Assembly: GCF_016862975.1 (NCBI RefSeq)
Contig: NZ_BONZ01000087.1
Location: 1 to 64,000 of the forward strand
From: Rugosimonospora africana
Lineage (GTDB): Bacteria > Actinomycetota > Actinomycetes > Mycobacteriales > Micromonosporaceae
Direction of reading: 5' to 3'
Length of the DNA: 64,000 bases
Under the pieces are notes generated by a model. It was not told the origin of the DNA, ran no database searches, and was given only the letters and a program-made list of their open reading frames with translations. The first letter of the stretch is position 1. Every line of letters begins with the position of its first letter. A program made the translations under genes and the position numbers. Positions 42,229-51,814 of the stretch are shown here, in pieces.

Positions 42229-42235
42229 CGGGGTG

Positions 42236-42829
42236 ATGGAGGCACGTTCACGACGGATCGGGATCATGGGCGGCACGTTCGATCCGATCCACCACGGTCA
42301 CCTGGTCGCGGCGAGCGAGGTGGCCGTCCGGTTCGATCTCGACGAGGTCGTGTTCGTACCGACCGGCCAGCCCTGGCAGAAGGCCGACGACAAGGTCAGC
42401 CCGGCCGAGGACCGGTACCTGATGACGGTGATCGCCACCGCCTCCAACCCGCGGTTCACGGTCAGCCGGGTCGACATCGACCGGGGCGGCCCGACATACA
42501 CCATCGACACCCTGCGCGACCTGCGCGAGCTGTACGGTTCGGCCGCCGACCTGTTCTTCATCACCGGCGCCGACGCGCTCGACAAGATCTTGTCGTGGAA
42601 GGAGGTGGACGAGATGTTCGCGCTGGCGCACTTCGTGGGCGTGACCCGGCCCGGGTTCGACCTGTCAGATGATCACCTGCCGGATCACGAGATCAGCCTG
42701 ATCCAGGTGCCGGCGATGGCCATTTCGTCGACCGACTGCCGGGAGCGGGTCGCGGCCGGGCAACCGGTCTGGTACCTGGTACCCGACGGTGTGGTGCAAT
42801 ACATCGCAAAGCGCCACTTGTACCTGTAG
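42236..42829 (+). CDS. nadD: Nicotinate-nucleotide adenylyltransferase
   Basis: 197 aa. It joins nicotinate mononucleotide to AMP from ATP in NAD synthesis; cytoplasmic. The nucleotidyltransferase motif [11 protein letters not shown] is at residues 12-22 and the C-terminal [10 protein letters not shown] near 166-175. ATG 42236 gives the family N-terminus and lies 7 nt after a -10 box; GTG 42233 is one codon upstream. Normal partners rsfS and a histidine phosphatase follow, and proA/proB are missing from their usual place before it. Confidence 0.96.
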   Translation: MEARSRRIGIMGGTFDPIHHGHLVAASEVAVRFDLDEVVFVPTGQPWQKADDKVSPAEDRYLMTVIATASNPRFTVSRVDIDRGGPTYTIDTLRDLRELYGSAADLFFITGADALDKILSWKEVDEMFALAHFVGVTRPGFDLSDDHLPDHEISLIQVPAMAISSTDCRERVAAGQPVWYLVPDGVVQYIAKRHLYL

Positions 42830-42909
42830 TACCTCTCATCGCCGTTCGCACCACTCGGTCGTGGCTGGACGACGGCTACCTCGCCGGTTGTGAGACGCTG
42901 GTAGCTGGC

Positions 42910-42959
42910 GACTGGTCTGGGTCGCGGCGCGGCATCAGACGCGTCGAGCCAGACTGGTC
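42910..42959 (+). repeat. Dispersed 50-bp palindromic repeat, copy C
   Basis: Runs from GACTGGTCTGG to CCAGACTGGTC in the same orientation as A1 and A2, ending 26 bp before rsfS. Confidence 0.75.
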
Positions 42960-42985
42960 GGAACAGGCAGACCGAGGGGAGTCAG

Positions 42986-43393
42986 GTGCCCGCGACCGAG
43001 CGCGCCATCGAACTTGCGCTGGCCGCCGCCCAGGCGGCCGCCGACAAGAAGGCCAACGACATCGTCATCATCGACGTAGCCGACCAACTGGTGATCACGG
43101 ACGCGTTCCTGGTCGCCTCCGCGCCCAACGAACGCCAGGTGCAGGCCATCGTGGACGCGATCGAAGAGGCACTGCTCCAGCTACCGGAAAAGGCAAAGCC
43201 CATGCGCCGCGAAGGCGAGCGCGCCGGCCGCTGGGTGCTGCTGGACTACGTCGATCTCGTGGTACACGTCCAGCACAGCGAGGAGCGCGAGTTCTACGCG
43301 CTCGATCGGCTGTGGAAGGACTGCCCGACGATTCCGTTCGTCGATCGCGATCTGGTACCCGCTGATCTTGATGGGTCGCTCGACGCGTCGTGA
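42986..43393 (+). CDS. rsfS: Ribosomal silencing factor RsfS
   Basis: 135 aa, DUF143/Iojap family. It binds ribosomal protein L14 and blocks subunit joining when nutrients are short. The family signature DQLVITDAFLVASAPNERQVQAI is at about 33-55 and WVLLDYVDLVVHVQ near 83-96. The GTG 42986 start has GAGGGGAG upstream. The stop overlaps the next gene's GTG (GTGA), so the phosphatase is translationally coupled. Confidence 0.95.
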   Translation: MPATERAIELALAAAQAAADKKANDIVIIDVADQLVITDAFLVASAPNERQVQAIVDAIEEALLQLPEKAKPMRREGERAGRWVLLDYVDLVVHVQHSEEREFYALDRLWKDCPTIPFVDRDLVPADLDGSLDAS

Positions 43394-43992
43394 GCGCCAC
43401 CCGGTTGATCGTCTGGCGACACGGCCAGACCACCTGGAACGTCGCGAACCGCATCCAGGGGCAGCTGGACATCGACCTCGACCCGACCGGCCTCGCCCAG
43501 GCCGGGGCGGTCGCCGCCCGGCTCGCCGAACTGCGGCCGGACGCGATCGTCAGCAGTGACCTGCGCCGGGCCTCCGACACCGCCGCCGCCCTGGCCGCGC
43601 TGACCGGACTCGAGGTCAGCTACGACCCGCGGCTGCGGGAGCGGTCCTTCGGCGACTGGCAGGGGTTGACCAATGCCGAGGCCGCCGAGAAGCACCCGGT
43701 CGAGTACGCCCGGTGGCGGGCCGGCCAGACGATCGACGGCTGTGGCGTCGAGGAAGCCGATGACCTGGGCAAACGGGCATCGGGTGCGTTCCGGGAGGCG
43801 GCTGAGCTGGCGCCGGGCGGCACCGTGGTGGCGGTCAGCCATGGCGGCACGGCCAAGTACGGCACGGTGGCGCTGCTCGGCTGGCCGAGCACGGTCCTGC
43901 CGGGCATCGGTGCGCTGAGCAACTGCCACTGGGTGGACCTGCGCGCGTACCCGTCGGTGGGCTGGCAGTTGCGCGCCTACAACGCCGCCTAA
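43390..43992 (+). CDS. Histidine phosphatase family protein
   Basis: 200 aa, phosphoglycerate-mutase-like fold. The phosphohistidine RHGQT (residues 10-14), SSDLRRASDTA near 55, ERSFGDWQG near 84 and SHGGT near 150 are in place. Actinobacterial members after rsfS are broad-specificity or glucosyl-3-phosphoglycerate phosphatases; which applies here cannot be decided. Coupled to rsfS by a 4-nt overlap. Confidence 0.92.
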   Translation: MSATRLIVWRHGQTTWNVANRIQGQLDIDLDPTGLAQAGAVAARLAELRPDAIVSSDLRRASDTAAALAALTGLEVSYDPRLRERSFGDWQGLTNAEAAEKHPVEYARWRAGQTIDGCGVEEADDLGKRASGAFREAAELAPGGTVVAVSHGGTAKYGTVALLGWPSTVLPGIGALSNCHWVDLRAYPSVGWQLRAYNAA

Positions 43993-44094
43993 CGGGAGCT
44001 GACGGGTCGGTGTGAGGCAGCCGGCTCGCACCCCTGCCGAAGTTGCCTCGGAAGATTTGAGCGCCCGGAACCGGCCGGGACGGGGTAGCGTCCG

Positions 44095-44559
44095 ATGGAC
44101 ATGGGTACGCGTCGACTTTCCGTCATGTGCGCCGCCGGTCTGGTCGCAGCCGGTGTCCTTGCCGGCTGTTCGGCTGGCACTCCTCAGATTGTCCCGAGCG
44201 GAGGAGGCACCGTGTCCGCTTCTCCCCAGCCCAGCCAGCAGCCTTCGGACCAGCCGATGCCGCTGCCGTCCCCGGTGGAGACGCCGACCGCCTCGCCGAT
44301 ACCAACGGGGGTGATCCTGCCCCCGAGCAAGCCGGCACCGTCCGGCGAGCAGACCCTGACCGGGCAGGTCGAGGCCGGGGTAGAGCGGGGCTGCCTGATC
44401 CTGAACGACGCCACCGGCGTCTACCAGCTGCTGGGTGGGGATCCGACGGTCGTCTATGCGGGCGCCCAGGTGTCGGTCACCGGCCACGTGGTCACCGGCG
44501 TGATGAGTTACTGCATGCAGGGCCGCCCGTTCCAGATCACCGAGGCGCACCGAATCTGA
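44095..44559 (+). CDS. Small lipoprotein of unknown function
   Basis: 154 aa. A signal sequence ends in the lipobox LAGC (Cys about residue 25), then a Pro/Ser-rich linker (to about 85) leads to a compact ~65-residue domain with two Cys residues (RGCLIL, SYCMQG) and an OB-like strand pattern (LTGQVEAGV, VSVTGHVVTG). Export and membrane anchoring are likely, function unknown. ATG 44095 or 44101 may be the start; TAGCGT at 44086-44091 is a possible -10 but fits neither spacing well. Confidence 0.78.
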   Translation: MDMGTRRLSVMCAAGLVAAGVLAGCSAGTPQIVPSGGGTVSASPQPSQQPSDQPMPLPSPVETPTASPIPTGVILPPSKPAPSGEQTLTGQVEAGVERGCLILNDATGVYQLLGGDPTVVYAGAQVSVTGHVVTGVMSYCMQGRPFQITEAHRI

Positions 44560-44601
44560 GGCGGACCCGACCGTAGCGCTGGCGTGCGGGCGGAGATCGG
44601 A

Positions 44602-44607
44602 TACCGT
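44602..44607 (+). promoter_or_regulatory. -10 box (TACCGT) of the leaderless degV-like gene
   Basis: TACCGT ends 7 nt before ATG 44615; identical to the boxes of both DUF4870 genes. Confidence 0.55.
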
Positions 44608-44614
44608 GCCGGTC

Positions 44615-45454
44615 ATGTCCATTGCCGTGGTGACCGACTCCACCGCCTACCTGCCGGCGGAGCTGATCGCGGCCGGCGGGCTGACCGTCGTGCCGCTGGG
44701 CGTGGCAATCGACGGCGTCGAGGGGCGCGAGGGTCTGGACGTGTCGCCGGACGACGTGGCACGGGCGCTCGGAGCCCGGCGGCTAGCGGTCACCACGTCC
44801 CGTCCCTCGCCGGCAGAGCTGTCCACGGTCTACGGCAAGCTGCTGGCCGCCGGCGCCACCGGGATCGTCTCGGTGCACCTGTCGGCGAAGCTGTCCGGCA
44901 CCTACGACGCCGCCGTACTTGCCGCCGCTGACCATCCCGGTCTCGTCGAGGTGGTGGACTCCCTCAGTACCGGGATGGGGCTGGGCTTCCCCGCGCTGCA
45001 CGCGCGTGGTGAGGACCTGGCCGCGGCGCGGGCCGCGGCGCTGGCCGCGGTCGCCCGGACCACCACTCTGTTCTATGTGGACACACTGGAGTACCTGCGG
45101 CGCGGCGGTCGCATCGGTGCCGCCTCGGCCCTGTTGGGCACGGCGCTGTCCGTCAAGCCGATCCTGCACATGGCCGATGGCGAAATCGTGGTACGGGACA
45201 AGGTGCGTACCGCGACCCGGGCGATGGGCCGGCTGGTCGACCTCGCGGTGGAGGCGGCCGGAGAGTCCGATGTGGACATCGCGGTGCATCACCTGGCGGC
45301 GCCTGGCCGGGCGACGGAGTTGACCGCGGCGTTGACGGATCGGTTGGGCGTGCGCATGAAGGCGTGTTACCAAACCGAAATCGGCGCGGCGGTCGGTGCG
45401 CATGCCGGCCCCGGCCTGGTATCGGTCGTCGTACATAACAGATCGACTGCCTGA
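44615..45454 (+). CDS. DegV family fatty-acid-binding protein
   Basis: 279 aa. The start IAVVTDSTAYLP, the central VTTSRPSPAEL and VHLSAKLSGTYDAA, and VDTLEYLRRGGRIG near 150 are DegV signatures. Family members hold a fatty acid and in some bacteria act with fatty-acid kinase FakA; no fakA homologue is adjacent. ATG 44615 is chosen over GTG 44606 because it starts the conserved strand and lies 7 nt after TACCGT, so the gene is probably leaderless. Confidence 0.94.
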   Translation: MSIAVVTDSTAYLPAELIAAGGLTVVPLGVAIDGVEGREGLDVSPDDVARALGARRLAVTTSRPSPAELSTVYGKLLAAGATGIVSVHLSAKLSGTYDAAVLAAADHPGLVEVVDSLSTGMGLGFPALHARGEDLAAARAAALAAVARTTTLFYVDTLEYLRRGGRIGAASALLGTALSVKPILHMADGEIVVRDKVRTATRAMGRLVDLAVEAAGESDVDIAVHHLAAPGRATELTAALTDRLGVRMKACYQTEIGAAVGAHAGPGLVSVVVHNRSTA

Positions 45455-45530
45455 TCGGTACGGCGTCCACAACCACCCTCGCCGTCCACAGTTCCTGATC
45501 TGAGCGCGGCGGCGGCCGTCGCGGCCGGCC

Positions 45531-45536
45531 TAGCGT
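45531..45536 (+). promoter_or_regulatory. -10 box (TAGCGT) of leaderless comEA
   Basis: TAGCGT ends 7 nt before GTG 45544. Confidence 0.55.
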
Positions 45537-45543
45537 TCCGTCC

Positions 45544-46851
45544 GTGCGTAGGCGGGACAGCAAACGGGACGACGACGAGACCCGGCGGCGCTTCGACGCG
45601 GTGTGGCCGTCGGCGGCACCCCGGGATCCGGGCGGGGTCGACGCGTGGCGCCGGTTCGACACGCAGCCGACGGCGGCATCGGGTGGGCACCGGATCCGCC
45701 CGGCGGTGCCGCCGGGTCGCGCGCAGGAGGGTGGGGCCGGCGACGATTCCGGGTCGACTTCCGGTCCAAGGCGGACCGATCCGGGATCGGAGCGGCCCCT
45801 CTCCTCGCCTGCCCGGTCCGGCTCGCAGTCGGAGCGGCCAGAGTCTTTGAAGCGGTCTGAGCCTCCCGACCGGTCGGAGTCTGAGGTGACGTGGCCGGGG
45901 TCTTCGGTGGGTTCGGGGGGTGAGCCGATGCGATCCGGTGCTGGTTCGAGTCGGCCGGAGTCGGAGTCGGAGCCGGAACGGTTGGAGTCTGAGGTGGTCT
46001 GGCCGGGGTCTTCGGTGGGTTCGGGGGGTGAGCCGATGCGGTCCGGTCCTGGTTGGAGCCGGCCCGAGTCCGAGCCGGAGTGGCCTGGGTCCGATTCGAT
46101 CGGGTCCGGCGGTTCGGAGCCCGGGGCCGGGTTCGGGCGGGAGTGGCCGGCGGCCGGATCCGAGCCGTCCGCGTCCGCCGACCGGTGGCCCTCGTGGGCC
46201 GCTGGCGACGATGACGCGGGCGGTGGCGGCGCAGGCGGCCTGGCGGCATCGGGACGCCGCGCACTCGGTGCGTTCGATCCCGGGCGGCGCGGGGTGCGGG
46301 CGCTGATCGCGGTCACGATTCTGGTCGTCGCGATCGCCGCCTTCCTCGCCTGGCGGGCACAGCCGCACAGCGAGCCGGTGGGGCCGGCGTCGACCTACTC
46401 CGCGCCGCTGGCCGCCACACCCTCCGCCCCGCCCAGCACGATCGTGGTGGCGGTGCAGGGCAAGGTGACCCATCCCGGCCTCGTGCGGCTGCCGAGTGGC
46501 TCCCGGGTCGCCGACGCGATCGCCGCCGCCGGTGGGGCGTTGCCCGGCGTGGACCTGTCTTACGTCAACTCCGCGCGCAAGCTCACCGACGGTGAATTGA
46601 TCGTCATTGGGGAGACCCCGCCGCCGGGCGTTGCCGCGGCCGGCGATCCGACCGGTGGCGGCAAGGTCGACCTGAACTCCGCGTCGCTGACCGAGCTGGA
46701 GACACTTCCCGGGATCGGCCCGGCCCTGGCTCAGCGCATCATCGACTACCGCACCCAACACAACGGCTTCCGGAGTGTGGACGAACTGCGGCAGGTCTCC
46801 GGCATCGGCGACGCGAAGTTCGCTTCGGTCAAGGACCTGGTGACGGTGTGA
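45544..46851 (+). CDS. comEA: ComEA-like DNA-binding protein with long disordered N-terminus
   Basis: 435 aa, twice the usual length. Residues 1 to about 245 are Ser/Glu/Gly/Pro-rich and cytoplasmic, with a 36-residue tandem duplication ([13 protein letters not shown] core) around residues 112-180. A membrane helix follows (about 252-272), then an SLBB domain (about 300-360) and a helix-hairpin-helix pair (about 373-435, [15 protein letters not shown] and [12 protein letters not shown]) that binds DNA. In competent bacteria ComEA receives DNA for ComEC; transformation is not established for this lineage. The GTG start follows a -10 box by 7 nt. Stop and comEC start overlap (GTGA). Confidence 0.9.
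   Translation: MRRRDSKRDDDETRRRFDAVWPSAAPRDPGGVDAWRRFDTQPTAASGGHRIRPAVPPGRAQEGGAGDDSGSTSGPRRTDPGSERPLSSPARSGSQSERPESLKRSEPPDRSESEVTWPGSSVGSGGEPMRSGAGSSRPESESEPERLESEVVWPGSSVGSGGEPMRSGPGWSRPESEPEWPGSDSIGSGGSEPGAGFGREWPAAGSEPSASADRWPSWAAGDDDAGGGGAGGLAASGRRALGAFDPGRRGVRALIAVTILVVAIAAFLAWRAQPHSEPVGPASTYSAPLAATPSAPPSTIVVAVQGKVTHPGLVRLPSGSRVADAIAAAGGALPGVDLSYVNSARKLTDGELIVIGETPPPGVAAAGDPTGGGKVDLNSASLTELETLPGIGPALAQRIIDYRTQHNGFRSVDELRQVSGIGDAKFASVKDLVTV
45877..46092 (+). repeat. 108-bp tandem duplication inside comEA
   Basis: Copies beginning at 45877 and 45985 (both GAGTCTGAGGTG) keep the reading frame and differ at scattered bases. The second copy degrades toward its end, so the right boundary is approximate. 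Confidence 0.75.
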
Positions 46852-49211
46852 GCGGCGCTCCGGTGCGGAAGCACTCGTCGCCGCTGCCGGACCTGCGGCT
46901 GGTCGGCGTCGCTGCCGGCACGTGGCTTTCCGCGCTTGGCTGCCTGTATCTGGCCGCCCTGCCGGCGGCTCTGCTCGCCGCCGCGGCCGCGCTGCTGGCC
47001 GCGGGTCTCGGGAGCGTCCGGCGACTCGGGTCCCCACGCTGGTTGGTCGCCGCCGTGCTGCTCGGTGTGGTGTGCGGCGCCGCCGCGACCGCCGCGAGGT
47101 TGGCGGTGCGGGACGCTGCGCCACTCGCCGGTCTGGCCCGGCAGCGCGCCACTGTCCAGGTAGGACTGACCATTGTGGACGACCCGCGACCGGTCGGCGG
47201 AATCGCGAACGGGCCGCAGACCTATCTGGTGCCGGCATCGGTCACGACTATCGAGACTCGCGACGGACGGCACCTCCGGTTGGATGCCGGGATGCTGGTG
47301 TTCGCCGACGATCCGGCATGGCGGGCGCTGCTGCCCGGCACATCGGTCCGCGCCTCCGGCCGGCTGTCCCCGCCCGACGGCGGGGATCTGACCGCCGCCG
47401 TACTGTCGGTGTCCACGGCACCGGACCGGATCGGCACGGCGCCGTGGGCGCAGCGCGCCGCCGGAGCGTTGCGCACCGGCCTGCGCCGGGCATGCGCTCC
47501 GCTGCCTCCCGGACCCGGCGGACTACTGCCGGGTCTGGTCGACGGCGACACCGGACGATTGGACCCGGCTGTCGCCGACGACTTCCGCGCGACCGGCATG
47601 ACGCATCTGGTCGCTGTGTCCGGAGCCAACGTGGCGATCCTGTTGGGCGCGGTGCTGCTGCTGGCCCGCTGGTGCCGGGCAGGTCCGTGGCTTGCCGCCG
47701 CGTTGTGCACGGTCGCGCTGGTCGGCTTCGTGATCCTGGCGCGACCGTCGCCCAGTGTGCTGAGAGCGGCGGCGATGGGCGGCCTCGGCCTGCTCGCGCT
47801 GGTGTCTGGCCGTCCCCGGGCCGCCGTCCCCGGGCTCGCGGCCACCGTGATGGTGCTCGTCGTGGCGTCCCCGGCACTGGCGGCGGATCCCGGCTTCGCG
47901 TTGTCCGTGTTCGCGACCGGAGGGTTGCTGCTCCTCGCTCCACGCTGGCGGGACGCGCTACGCCGGCACCGGGTGCCGGCCGGCCTGGCCGAGGCGCTGG
48001 CCATCCCGGCCGCCGCCGAGGTCGCCTGCGCGCCGGTGATCGCCGCGATCTCGGGGACGGTCAGTCTCGTCGCCGTACCGGCGAACCTGCTCGCCGAGCC
48101 GGCCGTGGCACCGGCCACCGTGCTGGGTGTGGTGGCGGCCTCGGTGTCCACCGTGTGGCCGGCCGCCGCCGAGTTCCTCGCCTGGTTGGCCTCATGGCCG
48201 GCACGGTGGCTGGTGTCCGTCGCCCGGTTCGGCGCGGCCACGCCGTCCGCGGTGGTCGGTTGGCCGGGCGGCGCGTCCGGTGGGCTGCTGCTCGCACTCA
48301 TCCTGCTGGTCGGGCTGCTGGCCGCGCGCCGGCCCGCGGTACGGGTGGTCGTCGGGGCGTGCGCGGTCGCCGCCGCGCTGGGCGCGGTTCCGGTGGCGGT
48401 GGTGGCCGGGGGCTGGCCGCCGGTGGGGGCGTTGATGGTGGCGTGCGACGTGGGCCAGGGCGATTCGGTCGTGTTGCCACTCGGCGGGGCGAGGGCGGTC
48501 GTGGTCGACGCCGGGCCGGAGCCCACGGCCACCGACCGGTGCCTGCGCGAGCTGGGCGTCCGAGAGGTGTCCCTGTTCATCGTCAGCCATTTCCACGCGG
48601 ACCACGTGGGTGGGGTGGACGGCGTGTTCCGGGGTCGGCGGGTGGACGAGGTAGCCATCGGATGGTTCCCGGAGCCGGCGGCCGGGCGTCAGGAGGTGCT
48701 GGGGGAGGCGGCTCGGCGGGGCACCCCGGTGGTGGTGCCGGAGCTGGGCTGGCAATGGGTAGAAGGCCCGTTGGCGTTGACGGTACTGGGACCGGTCGGA
48801 CGGGTCACCGGCACCGACTCGGATCCGAACAACAACTCGCTGATCGTGATGGCTCACGTGCACGGGATCCGGATGCTCCTGCCGGGCGACGCCGAGGTGC
48901 AGGAGCAGGCGGCGGTACTGGCTGCGGACGGTCCGGGCGCCCTGCGCGCCCAGGTGCTCAAGGTGGCCCATCACGGTTCGGCGTACCAGGACCCGGCCCT
49001 GCTGGAAGCGGTGCACCCGGCGGTCGCGCTGGTATCCGTCGGGGTGGGCAACCCGTACGGGCACCCGAACCTGCCGATGCTCGGGCGCCTGCAGCGTGAG
49101 GGAGCCCGGGTACTGCGTACCGACCTGGACGGTGACGTGGCGGCGGTGCTGGACCGGGGAAGGCTCGCGACCGTCCGGCACGGGGTGGCCCCAGGGCGCC
49201 GGCCGCCCTGA
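46848..49211 (+). CDS. comEC: ComEC/Rec2-type DNA-uptake channel protein
   Basis: 787 aa. The N-terminal part has two to three helices and an OB-like soluble domain with the Competence-family [18 protein letters not shown] core near 245-262. About eight further helices reach residue ~525, then a metallo-beta-lactamase domain starts at [12 protein letters not shown] with HFHADHVGG near 582 and a late HHGS. The family forms the membrane channel for single-stranded DNA, and the C-terminal nuclease-like domain may trim the other strand. The GTG overlaps comEA's stop. holA follows after a 284-bp gap without a visible gene. Confidence 0.93.
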   Translation: MSGAPVRKHSSPLPDLRLVGVAAGTWLSALGCLYLAALPAALLAAAAALLAAGLGSVRRLGSPRWLVAAVLLGVVCGAAATAARLAVRDAAPLAGLARQRATVQVGLTIVDDPRPVGGIANGPQTYLVPASVTTIETRDGRHLRLDAGMLVFADDPAWRALLPGTSVRASGRLSPPDGGDLTAAVLSVSTAPDRIGTAPWAQRAAGALRTGLRRACAPLPPGPGGLLPGLVDGDTGRLDPAVADDFRATGMTHLVAVSGANVAILLGAVLLLARWCRAGPWLAAALCTVALVGFVILARPSPSVLRAAAMGGLGLLALVSGRPRAAVPGLAATVMVLVVASPALAADPGFALSVFATGGLLLLAPRWRDALRRHRVPAGLAEALAIPAAAEVACAPVIAAISGTVSLVAVPANLLAEPAVAPATVLGVVAASVSTVWPAAAEFLAWLASWPARWLVSVARFGAATPSAVVGWPGGASGGLLLALILLVGLLAARRPAVRVVVGACAVAAALGAVPVAVVAGGWPPVGALMVACDVGQGDSVVLPLGGARAVVVDAGPEPTATDRCLRELGVREVSLFIVSHFHADHVGGVDGVFRGRRVDEVAIGWFPEPAAGRQEVLGEAARRGTPVVVPELGWQWVEGPLALTVLGPVGRVTGTDSDPNNNSLIVMAHVHGIRMLLPGDAEVQEQAAVLAADGPGALRAQVLKVAHHGSAYQDPALLEAVHPAVALVSVGVGNPYGHPNLPMLGRLQREGARVLRTDLDGDVAAVLDRGRLATVRHGVAPGRRPP

Positions 49212-49495
49212 CGCGATCGCCGGGCGGGTGCCGGGAACTGGTCGCTACACGGGGCCGGCAGTGAGGCCGGCGCCGGCCGTCAAAGGGCGGGTGTGAGTCG
49301 CGACACCGGCCGGGAGTCGCGGGGACGGGGTGCGACATGGGGCCTCGCCGCACCGTTGCGGTCCCGGCGTCAGGAAAGTAGTGGGGCGTCGTGCCCCGGG
49401 TGACTGGCGTCGGGCCAGCGTACCGGGGGTGTGAGTGGGGTATCGGGCTGGTCGTCCCCCTCCAGAAGCGGCGGTCGACGTGGGACGATATCTGG

Positions 49496-50467
49496 GTGAC
49501 AACGGCGCCTCCCGTGCTCTGCCTCGTCAGCGGTGACGAAGAGTTGCTCGTCGCACGTGCGGTGGCCGACGTGACCGCGCTGGCCCGGGCCAGCGACCCC
49601 GACACCGACGTGCGCGAGCTGGAAGCCAACTCGCTGCTGCCCAGCGAGCTGGACGAAGTGCTCAGCCCGTCGCTGTTCGGCGGCCGGCGGGTCCTGGTGG
49701 TCCGCAACGGCCAGGACGCGAAGAAAGATCTCGTAGCCGCCCTGCTGCGCTACGCCCAGGAACCCGACCCCGAGGTGAGCCTGGTCGTCACGCACGCCGG
49801 CGGCGCCAAGGGCAAGGCGTTCGCCGAGGGGTTGCAGGCGGCGGGGGCCAAGGTCCTGCGCGCGGCGAAGCTGACCCGGCCGAAGGATCGGGCCGAGTTC
49901 GTCCGGGACGAGATTCGCCGCCTCGGCGGCAAGTCCACGGAGGACGCCGCCGAGGCACTGCTCTCCGCAGTCGGCAACGACCTGCGTGAACTGGCCGCCG
50001 CGTGCTCGCAGCTGATGGCGGACACCGACGGACGGGTCACCGCCGAGACGGTCAACCGCTACTACCGTGGCCGGGCGGAGGTCAGCGGGTTCACGGTGGC
50101 CGACGCCGCCATGGTGGGCGACGTCCCGGCGGCGCTGGAGGCGCTGCGCTGGGCGCTACAGGTGGGCGTGGACCCGGTGCCGATCGCGGACGCGCTGGCC
50201 GACGGCGTGCGTACCGTGGCCCGGGTCGCGGCGGCAGGCCGGGGCAACCCGTACCAGCTGGCCTCGGCTCTCGGCATGCCGGCCTGGAAGATCGAGCGCG
50301 CCCAGCGCCAGGGGCGCGGGTGGACGCCCGAGGGCCTGGTCGACGCCATGCGTGCCGCGGCCGACTGCAACGCGGCGGTCAAGGGCGGCTCGGACGACCG
50401 GGGATACGCGCTGGAGGCGGCGATTTTCGCGATGAGCGCCGCCCGTAAGGCGGAGGGCACCCGGTGA
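49496..50467 (+). CDS. holA: DNA polymerase III delta subunit
   Basis: 323 aa, the clamp-loader subunit that opens the beta clamp. The N-terminal VLCLVSGDEELLVARAV, central LFGGRRVLVVRN and C-terminal LASALGMPAWKIERAQRQGRGW match actinobacterial HolA. GTG 49496 is chosen over the ORF's upstream start from the family N-terminus; a GACGAT box 6 nt before it could be a -10 of a leaderless transcript. The 49212-49495 gap otherwise holds only short GC-rich hairpins. Confidence 0.92.
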   Translation: MTTAPPVLCLVSGDEELLVARAVADVTALARASDPDTDVRELEANSLLPSELDEVLSPSLFGGRRVLVVRNGQDAKKDLVAALLRYAQEPDPEVSLVVTHAGGAKGKAFAEGLQAAGAKVLRAAKLTRPKDRAEFVRDEIRRLGGKSTEDAAEALLSAVGNDLRELAAACSQLMADTDGRVTAETVNRYYRGRAEVSGFTVADAAMVGDVPAALEALRWALQVGVDPVPIADALADGVRTVARVAAAGRGNPYQLASALGMPAWKIERAQRQGRGWTPEGLVDAMRAAADCNAAVKGGSDDRGYALEAAIFAMSAARKAEGTR

Positions 50468-50609
50468 CGACCGCGGGCGACTGCGGAGACGGCGCGGGCT
50501 CAAGTCCGGTCCTGCCGGTCATTCCTGCGACCACTCCGGCTCGGCGCGTGCGGCGCCGCGCAACGGCCCGGCCCGGTCGCCGGCTCGCGGCGAGCCGGGA
50601 GCGTGCGCG

Positions 50610-51302
50610 GTGAGCAGCGTCGCCAGTCCCAAAAGACCGCTCTACGCACGGGCGTTGCGGTTGCACTACATGCATCCGGGCGGGCTGCTGTGCTTCTTCT
50701 TCTTCGAGGGCATGATCCTGCTCGCCGTCCTTCTTGCCCTCGCCGAGCTGGTGACCTGGTGGGTCGTGATCATCCTGCCGGTCTCGGTGGCGACCATGGT
50801 TAAGATCAACGACGTGGTCGCCGGGCTGTCGTTCACCCAGCGCGGCAAGGCGGTGCTGCCGAGGCGGATTCCGGCGGTGGCGCGGGGCAGCGCCGCGGTC
50901 GGGCCGACCGGTTCCGCTCCGCCGCAGACAAACCGGCTGACGACGGGCCGGGCGGTCGGGCGGGCCGTGGGTACGGCACCCGCGCCGGGCAGTTCCGCCC
51001 CGGGCAGTTCCGCCCCGGGCAGGGCCCCCTCGCCAGATGCCGGGACATCCGGGCATCCGGACCCCAACCCGGCCTCTCCGGGCACGAGTCAGCCGACCAA
51101 CGGGGCACGACCGGGTGATCCCGCCGGCCCGCGAACGACCAACGGGGCACGACCGGGTGATCCCGCCGGCGCGGGGACGCCCGACGGGCACGGTCCCGCC
51201 GACGCCGAGACGAACGCGGATTCGGCCTCCGATCCGGGCGCCGGCCCGCTGCCGCGCCGCACCGCCTGGCCCAACCAGCGGCGCTTCGAGCGGCCAGTGT
51301 GA
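50610..51302 (+). CDS. Actinobacterial membrane protein with disordered tail
   Basis: 230 aa. Two hydrophobic helices (about residues 23-45 and 48-68, FFFFEGMILLAVLLALAELVTWWVVIILPVSV without interruption of charge) are followed by ~150 residues rich in Pro, Gly, Ala and Asp. The tail contains coding repeats: GSSAP twice and a TNGARPGDPAG block twice. Homologous short membrane proteins are commonly found between holA and rpsT in actinobacteria; I know of no function. GTG 50610 has GGGAG upstream. Confidence 0.75.
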   Translation: MSSVASPKRPLYARALRLHYMHPGGLLCFFFFEGMILLAVLLALAELVTWWVVIILPVSVATMVKINDVVAGLSFTQRGKAVLPRRIPAVARGSAAVGPTGSAPPQTNRLTTGRAVGRAVGTAPAPGSSAPGSSAPGRAPSPDAGTSGHPDPNPASPGTSQPTNGARPGDPAGPRTTNGARPGDPAGAGTPDGHGPADAETNADSASDPGAGPLPRRTAWPNQRRFERPV

Positions 51303-51331
51303 GGCGGCGAAACCGGACTTGGGCACGCGAA

Positions 51332-51360
51332 AACGCCGTCCGGGCTTACCGGACGGCGTT
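51332..51360. terminator. Bidirectional terminator between convergent genes and rpsT
   Basis: AACGCCGTCCGG (51332-51343) and its exact complement (51349-51360) surround a 5-nt loop, 17 bp past the rpsT stop. Confidence 0.9.
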
Positions 51361-51377
51361 AGGCGAGAGGCAGGGTC

Positions 51378-51644
51378 TCAGGCCGCCAGCGCCGAGTAGC
51401 GCTTGGCGATGGCCGACTTGCGGTTGGCCGCCTGGTTCTTGTGGATGACGCCCTTGCTCGCGGCCTTGTCCAGCCGGCGGGACGCGTCACGCAGCAGGGT
51501 CTCGGCCGTGGCGGCGTCGCCGGCCTCAACCGCCTCGTTGTACTTGCGGATGGCCGTCTTCAGCGACGACTTGACCGCCTTGTTCCGCAGCCGGGCCTTC
51601 TCGTTCTGCCGGTTGCGCTTGATCTGGGACTTGATGTTCGCCAC
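51378..51644 (-). CDS. rpsT: 30S ribosomal protein S20
   Basis: 88 aa. It begins [22 protein letters not shown] and ends [12 protein letters not shown], standard for S20, a helical 16S rRNA binder. The GTG start at 51644 has GAGG 7 nt upstream; the in-frame extension to 51707 is not part of the protein. It lies opposite to holA, as in most actinobacteria, and ends at a strong bidirectional hairpin. Confidence 0.97.
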   Translation of the reverse strand: MANIKSQIKRNRQNEKARLRNKAVKSSLKTAIRKYNEAVEAGDAATAETLLRDASRRLDKAASKGVIHKNQAANRKSAIAKRYSALAA

Positions 51645-51814
51645 GCGACAGCCTCGTCCTGGTAGCTCGGTTGGGTTGCTGGTGTGCGGGCGACGGTGAG
51701 TCGCCACACGCGAGGAGCCAGATTACCAGGTGGGCAGGGTCTGAGCCAAAACGGGTACGGACGCGCAACGGGCCGGCCGGGGATCACCCGGCCGGCCCGC
51801 CCGCAGGGCTTGCC

